From NCBI RefSeq assembly GCF_001642475.1, contig NW_019173964.1, positions 221,318-285,317 on the forward strand: a DNA stretch of 64,000 nt, given 5' to 3'. Both the position numbers and the translations under genes were made by a program. The notes beneath the pieces are model-generated. The model made no database searches. It was not told where the DNA came from and saw nothing but the letters and a program-made list of their open reading frames with translations. Within the stretch, counting starts at the first letter, position 1, and every line of letters starts with the position of its first letter. The DNA comes from Fonsecaea monophora. Lineage: Eukaryota; Ascomycota; Eurotiomycetes; Chaetothyriales; Herpotrichiellaceae. Below, piece after piece: positions 55,746 to 64,000 of this stretch.

Positions 55746-58700
55746 ATGGCTGCGCTACGATTCGAATCGGATGGACCAACAATTGGAGACCATGTCGACG
55801 ACCCGCCGCTTTCAGAGGCTGCGGACGGCGCGGACGGCTCGGACCGTGAACATTCATCGATGCATGACAACTCTGCCCCGCAGTCTCCCTTGGGATCAGA
55901 CACCTCCAGGCTGAGCGAAGGCCACTTGCACGAAGGCCTGAAGCTGTCGTATTCTTCGGCCGGGCATTTGGCCTCTGAGGGCGAGGAAGTGAACATCGAG
56001 TAAGAGGATGAGTCCGTCCGCTCTCCCATCTCTCATGCGCTCACGCTTGGGGTCACAGTGTTGTCCACGTACTGGGAGTGGACTCCGAAGAAAAGCGACT
56101 CACGATGAACACTCTTCTCGCATCGTCGGTCGAGTGCGAGAGAAGGGAATTCATTTTCAAAGCCGACGTCGCCAGTCTACTTGTCGGTGATTTCGCAACT
56201 GAGTCAATAGAAAGCCAATCGCTTCAACTGCTTCGTGGCCTGACCTGTTTCCAGCGGCATGACAAACAGGTGAGAATTCCAATGTGCTCTTCCAAGTATA
56301 GGAGTAAGTATTGAGTTAACACATGAAGCAGCTGACAAGACGTGCCATGGTTTTTGTCGCCTACGATCTCGGGGCGCTGATAGTCAAGAATGTATGAATC
56401 ACTCACCTGCATCCGGACGAGTCCAGAATTGGTGCTAACTGGATTGCTACAAGGCTATTTCAATTGCTGGGCAGTTCCAGTCTCGATGGCCAGGGATCTT
56501 TAGCAGGACTGCCCGATTTGTATGTGCCCGCACATCTGTTGCACTCTCATGATGCGCTGTGATGGACAGGCGAGTTACGTCGTCTCGATTAGAGCTCTTT
56601 CGTTGAGATCTGCAAGGCTTTGTTGCAATTTCTCGATGGAGTCATTCTCTGACAGACGCCACAGGTGTTTTCGGGCTGCTTCCAGCGTAGTGAGGAAGTT
56701 CAAGCACTCAAACTGAAGCTGTTTAAGTTTTTGCGTGATAGAAAGGATGACGCGTGGGCACATCTTCTGACACCTACGTCCATCGAGAGCCTCGCGACCG
56801 CAACAAGAATAACGACCGAGCTCTTCGTTGCTTCTAGGATTTCAATGAGAACTCGGATTTTCAGTCTATATGCCAATGAAACTGGTCGCGGAACGATACA
56901 TTCTGTAAGTATTGTTTGGAACCAACAAACACAAATCTTTTGTACATCACTCACTCTTCGCGAAGGTATTCGAATACTTCACTGCCACCCTCGGACTTCC
57001 CCGCGAGTATCCGGTGCTGGAAGGAAAGGATGAGGCGGAGCGATTTCCCGCCTTAGGTGAGATGATATGCTATCTATTAGAATGCAAGTCCACGCCATCC
57101 TGAGAAGTTGTTCTGATTCTGACAAGTCTAGATTGTTCCCCCCTTCCACAATGGCAGCCGCTGGAGCAATCGCTCCTTTCCCTTGCTCTTCCTCATCGCC
57201 AGATGCAATCCAAGTCCCTGCAACCCTCCCACTCTGTGCTGATGAGTTCTGAGCATAAGGAGTGGAGAACCTCGAGCGGCCCCCGGATACTGTACATCCA
57301 CGGCAAAAACCACCGGGCAACGAGTGAGGCAGCAGAACAGGTTTATCTCTCTTGGCAAGCCGCGCAACGAGACAAGAAGTTGTACGGATCAAGGATTTTC
57401 TCTTTCTCCTTCTCATCGCAAGACCCAACCCGCGATTCGACAGTCGACTTTCTCAGTTCACTGATTCTCCAAAACTGTGCGGGCTATGTGGCTGGACCTC
57501 TCGACGCCGACTTCCAAATCATACAAGACCAGTTTCAGCTTCATCATAGATGGACCGAGAAGGATCTGCTAAACCTCTTCTTGGTGCAAGACATCTATTA
57601 TTCTGGGGCCGACGCCCTGTTTCTTCTCCAGGACATCGACCAATGCGAAGGTTGGGAAAAATTCTTGACCATGTTGAACGGCATTGCGGCCACCACAGAA
57701 GACTCGCTGGCTCTTGTGGTAACTTCTGGACCCAGTCGGCCGTTGCATGACAAAATTAAAGCATGGCCAGATATCCCAGTTCACCAGTATACCTTACCCG
57801 CTAGCATAGAAGACTGGAACGCTGCATCTGATGAAGGATACCTCGATACACTGATTTCTAGCCTCTGTCCAAGTGGCCATGGAGAAGCTCGAATCCGAAA
57901 GAGCCTACAAAAGCTCATGGATATGAGTAAAGACACGCTGATCAAATCTCTCGAGCTGATCAAAGATCATACGACCTGGCCCAAAGCAGCATCGGTACAG
58001 ACTCTGTCTAAGTTCTGCTCCCTGATAGAACTGGTAACTCCGTCTTCCACTCCGGCTATGGTCTTGGACCAAATTCTGCGATCTAATCACGATCAAGGCC
58101 GCTTCCGATGGATCTTGAAATGGCTCTTGTGTGGATACCGCCCATTGACCAGAAGGGAGCTCGCAGTGTTACTGTGTCACTACCAACGCACAGAGGAATG
58201 GACTTTTGTTACACCATCAAGCACCGATCTACAAGACGCCATCCGCCAGCTTGATATCTGGCTTTGTGGTTTTGTCGATTTCAGCCACGACCAAGTCTGT
58301 ATTCGAGATGACATATGGGATCTCCTCGAACCAGGCATGGCTCACTTGTGGGATGAGGTACGATCGACAGCATCCGGCACTATTCTCAACTTCATCCTTG
58401 CCTATCTTTCTATGCCTGAAGTCCAGGAACATCTGAATTCTAAATACAGTCAGTACGAATCCCTGGTCCATGCCTCTGGTGATGAAATCACACCTCCCCT
58501 TTGTCCGGACGGCCAAGACATTGTCTTCTACGCAGTCCAAGCTTTTCCGTGCCACCTATCGGAAAATCCACTGGTTCTGAAGAAGCTGGAGAATGATTTG
58601 ATTTCTTGTCAGGGGCCAATGGCATTGTGGATGAAGGTATATTGGGCCATGAGCAATCCTTTCTCAAGACCTTGCCTAGAAACGCTCAGTTCCGCTTCTG

Positions 58701-61700
58701 AAACACTTCTTGCATCTGAAAATCTGAGGCCAAGTGCAGTCAAAATTCTCAGGAAGTTCAAGAGAACCTGGCCTGACAAAACAGATGGAAAGAAAGACTC
58801 TGGACCTATCCGCAAGCTTTCAGAGATCAGCGCCCTCGTCGAAGCCACCAGAGCCGGTAATCAAGACCTGGCGCTGGTTCGCGCCAGTCAGATCGTATCT
58901 GCTGCAAAAACCCAACAAACAATTCAAGGCGACCAAGACCACCCAGGGGATATGTCGGACATTCCGTGGCCTTCATCAGTTTTATGGATGGCGACATGGC
59001 TCAACATGGACCTGCTGGTCGATCTCCTCCTTGAAAACGGGATGAATCCAGACCCCGACGACAATGCTTCTCGCTTCTTCCCATCACCTCTCTATATGGC
59101 CGCTCGTATGGGCTACGCAAAGATCACCAGAGCGTTGTTAAGCTACGGAGCGAAAGTAGATGTCCTCCGAGCTGAGACGTACAATTCGATATACACCGCC
59201 GCAGGCAACGGTCACATCGATGTTATCGAAGCGTTGTTAGAGAAGGACGACTCCCTTTTGGAACTTCAAAAGCCGAACCCGCCTTTGTACATAGCGTCGA
59301 TCCGTGGGAACTGGAAGGTCGTGGAGACATTGTGTGCGCTCAAGGCGGATCCAGATTCTGGCATTGGACCAGGCTCTGGCGACAGGTGGGCTCCACTCAT
59401 AGCAGCGGCTGCGTTCGGCCAAGTGAAAACAATCGAAGTCCTTCTCATCCACAAGGCCGACGTCAACATCAGTGGCCCATCTGGGGACACTCCTCTCTGG
59501 TTTGCAGCCGTCAGAGCCGCGAGTCTCGAGAGCGTCCGAGTCCTCCTGGACAAAAAAGCAGATCCCAATCATGAGTTGATCGACCCTCCGCTACTTGTCG
59601 AAATGATGCAGTCCGGAGTTCCGGTGGAAGATAGGCTCGCAATATTCGACCTCCTTATCGACAACGATCCACCAGTTCAACTTGACAAGGCTGATCCAGA
59701 CAGCGGGATGACACCCCTTATGCATGCCGCCCGTGCGGGGGAGACTGCTGTGGTCAAATGGCTGCTCGAGCATGGTGCGGATGTCAACTTCACCAACGAT
59801 GCTGGGATAGGAGCATTGTATTATGGCATCGAAATTCGCCACGTCGAAGTCTTGCGTGAGTTACTGGAGTGGAAGCCCGAGCTTGATCGGCTCACCAGCT
59901 CGGGAGAGACACTGCTTCAAATCGCTGCAGACGATGCATCTATAGTCAAAATGCTGCTTCAAGCGGGTGCCAACGCCGAATTGACCAACAGTAGCAAACA
60001 AACGATCATCAACATTGCTGTCGGAGATGGAAAAGCAGATTTGGTGAGACTACTGGCCAGCAGGAAGGTGGACATTCACCACCGTGACCAATTTGGCTGG
60101 CCTCCCCTTCTAGATGCCATAGGATACTTTCCGGACGCAGAGATCGTACGAATTCTTGTGGAAAGTGGTGCTAACCTTGAGGACACTCTTAACGATGGCA
60201 GAACTCCTCTCCATTTGGCAGCCACCAGCAGTCCAGAAATCCTCAAAATCCTCCTAGAGTTCCACGGTGCTCTCGACCTGGAAAAGTGCGATGAAGACGG
60301 AGAGACGCCCCTGCTGGGAGTCACGTCGGATAGCCAAATGGAGAACGTCAAACTTCTCGTCAGAGCCGGGGCCAACATCAACGCACAAGATCCAAGAGGC
60401 TGGACTCCCCTGATGAAGGCAGTGAATGGCAGCATGCCCAGTGGCGCGGTAGACTTTCTTCTTTCCCAGCCAGGTATCAAGGTCAACATCCAGGGGAAGG
60501 TGGGAACGGCTCTCCATATTGCATGCCGGAGACTCAGCCTCAGCGACATCACCAAGCTTATGAGTCACGGTGCAGACCCTAACCACTACGTCTTGGAACT
60601 CAAAAGTACTCCCCTGATTGCCAGCTGCTTTCCCTCCGGGTCGGTGCGCAGCGAACATCTTAGACTAATGGAGAGAGTTGTGCGTAAATTAGTCGAACAT
60701 CCTGAACACCCTGCGGACGTAAAGGCAATGCATGGGACCACCGTGTACAACGCAATCTGTGCCGCAGCCTTGGCTGGAGGACCTGGCGTTATCGACTACC
60801 TGCTCACTGTTGGGGCGTCAACCAAGGACAAAGATCCCCTGGGACGTGTCCCCATCCATTTCGCGGCTGCCAACGGCATCAGAAACTTTGAATTTGTCAA
60901 ATTAGCCCACAGGGAGGACCTCATGATCTCGGACCGGTTCGGAAAGAATGTCCTCCATTGGGCCGCACAATTCGGCCACGTCGAAACGGTGGAGGACATC
61001 TTCAAAAGTTTCGCAACTGCGCGAGAGAGAAAAGAATACACCAACCGACCCGACGTTGATGGCTGGACGGCGCTTTGTTGGGCTTGTCGACCTTTCACTG
61101 GTAGATTTATGACGTCCGAAGAGCGTGATTATGCCGGAACGGTTCTGTGTCTTCTTAAAAATGGAGCAGATCGCGCAGTTGAATGTAGGATGGGTCAGGG
61201 AGATTCAGCTGAGACATTCACGCCCCTCAAACTCGCTAAATTGTGCAACGCCGACGACGAGATTATCGGCCTCCTGACTCATGGCCTAGAAGGAAATCCT
61301 AGTAGCGACGCCAAAAAAGTCACAATCGACCCTGAGACTCAAGGCAAGAAATACACTGCTTGCGCGATCTCCTGTGATGTATGCTTGACAGTAAGCCGAC
61401 CCGTTTTCTTCTCCTCTATTTTTAATGATCATCGTCTCCGCACTCCTTCCCCCCGTCTGTGCACACTGTCAGTTGGAGCTGAGGCGGCTGATCCGAAATG
61501 GATAGACCGTGTTCGGCCAGGCATTCCAATGCCAATCCTGCGACAACTTTAATGTTTGCAAGAAATGCTACGGTCGAATCGACGAGTACCACTCCCAAAT
61601 CAGGAAGGAAGACGGCCGACCCCACGACTTCAAATTCCGTGAGGGTCACGAGCAGGAATTCCAGGATCCCTCAGCCCCCAGCTCACCCAGGTCAGCTTCT

Positions 61701-61865
61701 ACGAACGAGCCAGAACGAGGACGCGAGGGCTCCAGAGGCCGCCGAACACCCGAAGCCATGTCCTTGGAGGAGGGCGACATTCTCGACGATTTGGCCTCCG
61801 TCGAGAGCGATGAGCTGGACTTTTCTGATTTCAATGATCCGTACGAGGATGATGACTTGCCATAG
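55746..61865 (+). CDS. NLR-like ankyrin protein: degenerate alpha/beta hydrolase, NTPase-like region, ~20 ankyrin repeats, ZZ finger (1846 aa)
   Basis: Eight exons: 55746-55999, 56059-56269, 56332-56391, 56454-56519, 56665-56904, 56966-57056, 57132-61390 and 61506-61865; 5541 nt closes in frame. Order: disordered N-terminus (1-85); alpha/beta-hydrolase-like domain (about 86-307) in which the usual AHSLGG elbow is VAYDLGA (Asp167 for Ser) and the usual FFGCPHR is VFSGCFQRS; an NTPase-like region (about 345-700) with RILYIHGKNH at the P-loop position but no GK-S/T, and a Walker-B-like LFLLQDIDQCE (about 471-480); ankyrin repeats about 925-1694; ZZ zinc finger with Cys1722/1725, Cys1736/1739, Cys1745/1748, His1756 and His1767, split by intron 7; acidic tail. 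Fungal STAND/NLR-like receptor architecture. Intron 5 (145 bp) hides stop-containing sequence; alternative splicing there is possible. Confidence 0.88.
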
Positions 61866-62780
61866 AAGCTGTCACGTTGCATTAATGCGTGGGAACATCA
61901 CCACACGTTTTGTTGTAATCCTGGGGAATTTGGAAGAGGGAAGACTGAACTTGAGATTATTAACAAGACTCATCACAAGCGTGTGGGATGTGAAGGGAGG
62001 GCAAAGTCCAGGAATTTCGACATCGGAACCTCGACACGGGGACTTTCCATTCTCCATCTCTAGACCCAAGGGTAGCAGATATACAGTACGCACCTCAAGT
62101 CGTGTCAACAGATGTAATATCTATTATTCTATGCCAGACGCAATAATGAATGATATCACAGAACTTTTGGTAAAGACAACACTTGTAGATTCGACTCCTA
62201 TCAAGAGTAAGCTCTATATAGACGACGCTTTTAAACCTATCCTTGATGTCGTTTCGTCGCCCACCTCGCCAAGCTCTAAGACTGACTCCTACACGACGCA
62301 AGTGATATCTATAACTCTATAGTTTCAGAATCACGAGAGATGGGTTGACCACGAGGATCAGGATCCTAACAGTTACGTCGAACTCTAGGGTCGGGCTCGC
62401 ATACTAATAAACCGTGGCTAGTCTTCATCTATTCTGAGACTTCTTTATTAGGGTACATTAACTCCTCATTAACTATACTAGGGTGTAGGTTACTTAGAAC
62501 TATTAAATGTAGATATAATTAACCACCTTAAATCTCCGAAGATCTAGGTAAAGAGCTTTCTTTAGAGGAATCATCGTCTACATCCCGAGGCTTAGAAACA
62601 TACTCGTACTCGGCATAAGCATCTCCGTATTACGAATACCCACGTGATACTGGACACTCGGCTTAGGTGTTAGAAACGGCCTTCATATGACCTGGAGCGC
62701 GGGGCGCCCAGAGGCAGGTCTGCCGGGACAGGGCAGCCTGGTAAAAGGACGAGGCTAGATCACGTGCCGTACGTGACTAC
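61866..62780. other. 3' flank, repeat piece A and transition into AT-rich repeat DNA
   Basis: The first part is 3' UTR of the ankyrin gene. At 62010-62070 is the second copy of piece A. From about 62380 the DNA becomes TA-rich with few CpA/TpG, interrupted by a GC-rich unmutated stretch at about 62640-62775. No gene. Confidence 0.6.
62010..62070. repeat. Dispersed repeat piece A, right copy
   Basis: Direct-orientation partner of 48824-48884 (25 of 27 leading bases identical, e.g. AGGAATTTCGACATCGGAAC). It lies about 145 bp beyond the stop codon of the ankyrin gene. Confidence 0.75.
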
Positions 62781-63825
62781 TAAAAGAGGAAACTTTCGAT
62801 ATAGCGATATATTAGTATAGACTATATCAACATATCGATATACTATTCCCAGTTACCTATTCGGGGTATATCTTATAAGTATATAGCTACGCTTATTACC
62901 CTTTTATAGTTACACTCTCTCGTAGCTAACTTATAACATCTACTTTACTATACTATTCTGAAGTCATCGACTATTTATACCTTACGTATCCTCGGCCTAG
63001 CTTATATAATATAAGGACTATAACTAAAGAGGCCTAACTACGTTAGGCTAATATAGGAAGTAGCTCTAATACTTTAACTACTACCTACCGGTACGAGGAA
63101 CGATCTCTATAAGTAGTTACGGAAAATAAATAAGACTTACATCCCCGATAGATAAACTCCTTATAAGATAGGCATCCCGACTATCCCTAAACGATACGAT
63201 AGTAGGACCTAGTACTCCTACTCCTAGTACATTAAGACTAACGCCATTAGTCGCTACTACTACCGCGGAACTAATACTTAAGGGTAAGATTAGTAACCTA
63301 CTTAAGCCCTTTAATAGAGCGTAGGAAAAACTTACGTCTTTTATCTACTATATAGATATATACTTATTAATAAACCTAGGAGATTTCCCTAGCGACATAT
63401 AAAAGATTCTCTTTATAGAAAGTTACTTCGAGGTAGGAGTAGAGGCCTAGCTTCGTCCGTTTATTAAGGACTATATAGAAAACTAACCCGACGATAGAGA
63501 AGATAAAACTACCGAGCTATTTTAAACCTTCTAAGAGTTTAAGGAGAAGATAAGGAAGGTATTCGGAGTAAGAGACGAAGAAAAAGAAGTAGAGCGATAG
63601 ATTATAAACCTACGCTAGACGGACTTAGTTTAAGATTATACTATAAAATTCCGAACTCTAAACGTAGAACTAGGATAGGGCGACGGCGTATTAGTTCCTA
63701 TCTTTTACGAAGGCCTTAAGCTAGCGATTAAGTAGGAAATAAGGACGTATAAGAGTAAGAAGATCGAGAACTAGATTAATAAAGCGATCTAAGTTATAAC
63801 GACTATTAAGAATATAAGCGTTACG
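62781..63825 (+). mobile_element. RIP-degraded Ty3/gypsy LTR retrotransposon fragment (Gag)
   Basis: TA-rich DNA. From 62961 to about 63825 there is not one TpG dinucleotide and only about five CpA, the expected end product of repeat-induced point mutation on both strands. In the frame of 63301 one can still read a Gag-like protein (FNRA-stop-EKLTSFIYYIDIYLL, then EVGVEA, LRPFIKDYIEN, PDDREDKTTELF, EFKEKIRKVFGVRDEEKE, GDGVLVPIFYEGLKLAIK) as in gypsy Gag capsid. Nearly every stop is TAG/TAA where Trp or Gln is expected. No intact product; pol is not in the window. The left boundary is approximate. Confidence 0.88.
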
Positions 63826-64000
63826 TGTGAGGGTTTGGAAAGAGTTCTGTAACTAGCTAGCCAACCTAGTAACAAGGAGGATAAATCTGAGGAGAGAGAA
63901 GGAGGAATAATGTCCTCTCCTTCTTTCCTTATATCGTACGCTCCTCCGCAAGGGATACTCAATGTCTTCCCCTTTCTCCCTTATCCTTCCTCTTTCGTAC
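63826..64000. mobile_element. Possible start of a younger, unmutated LTR element
   Basis: At 63826 the composition changes within a few bases from RIP-saturated to normal (TpG and CpA reappear), and the new sequence begins TGTGAGGGTTTGGAAAG. LTRs start with TG, so this may be a nested insertion into the older element. The other end lies outside the window, so the call is tentative. Confidence 0.4.

Noticed and set aside
61498..62322. A separate 274-codon plus-strand gene
   Set aside because: It overlaps the ZZ-finger exon in another frame and runs into repeat DNA; its translation has no domain.

Overview
This 64-kb window is nuclear DNA of a filamentous ascomycete (Pezizomycotina). The genes carry short introns (about 50-120 bp) with GTANGT-type donors and CTAAC/CTGAC branch sites. 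It has a fungal Zn2Cys6 regulator, a bZIP/DUF3425 regulator, an RTA1 protein and a UDP-galactopyranose mutase, and one edge holds a retrotransposon saturated with RIP-type mutation (repeat-induced point mutation). Gene content fits Eurotiomycetes, perhaps a black-yeast lineage, but the class is inference. All gene models are my own splices; in every multi-exon gene the exon lengths sum to a multiple of three and the frame stays open.

Layout. 0-19 kb, housekeeping and ordinary metabolism: the 3' end of a gene, an acidic AT-hook-like protein, a small membrane protein whose start lies upstream of an intron, RNA polymerase III factor BRF1 (minus), divergently from it a bacterial-type 3-carboxymuconate-cycloisomerase-like lyase, a short-chain dehydrogenase, an RTA1 transporter-like protein, and a five-exon Zn2Cys6 regulator (minus). 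19-25 kb, a decayed accessory segment: two aminoglycoside-phosphotransferase (APH)-like relics, a broken conserved hypothetical gene, one intact APH-family gene, and a casein-kinase-1 relic. 25-45 kb, conserved genes again: N-terminal protein methyltransferase, an SR140/U2SURP-like splicing factor, an AIM21-like proline-rich actin regulator, UDP-galactopyranose mutase (minus), a triose-phosphate/nucleotide-sugar transporter family member and a conserved unknown. 45-48.5 kb: an unknown protein, a bZIP-DUF3425 regulator and an alpha/beta hydrolase.

49-62 kb is the most interesting part, an NLR-like (STAND/ankyrin) island of three genes. A 1159-residue protein joins an ankyrin-like region to an intracellular subtilisin (S8) domain with a complete Asp/His/Ser triad. 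Next to it lies a 305-residue unknown. Divergent from that is a 1846-residue protein with a degenerate alpha/beta-hydrolase domain (nucleophile Ser replaced by Asp), an NTPase-like region without a normal P-loop, about 20 ankyrin repeats and a C-terminal ZZ zinc finger. Related degenerate repeats in the same orientation sit on both sides of the island (about 48.8 and 62.0 kb), and a third related piece is at 22.7 kb.

62.4-64 kb is AT-rich repeat DNA. A Ty3/gypsy Gag reading frame is still legible, with stops where Trp or Gln would be expected, and about 860 bp contain no TpG dinucleotide at all. At 63,826 the composition switches abruptly back to normal, beginning with TG, as at the edge of a younger LTR insertion.
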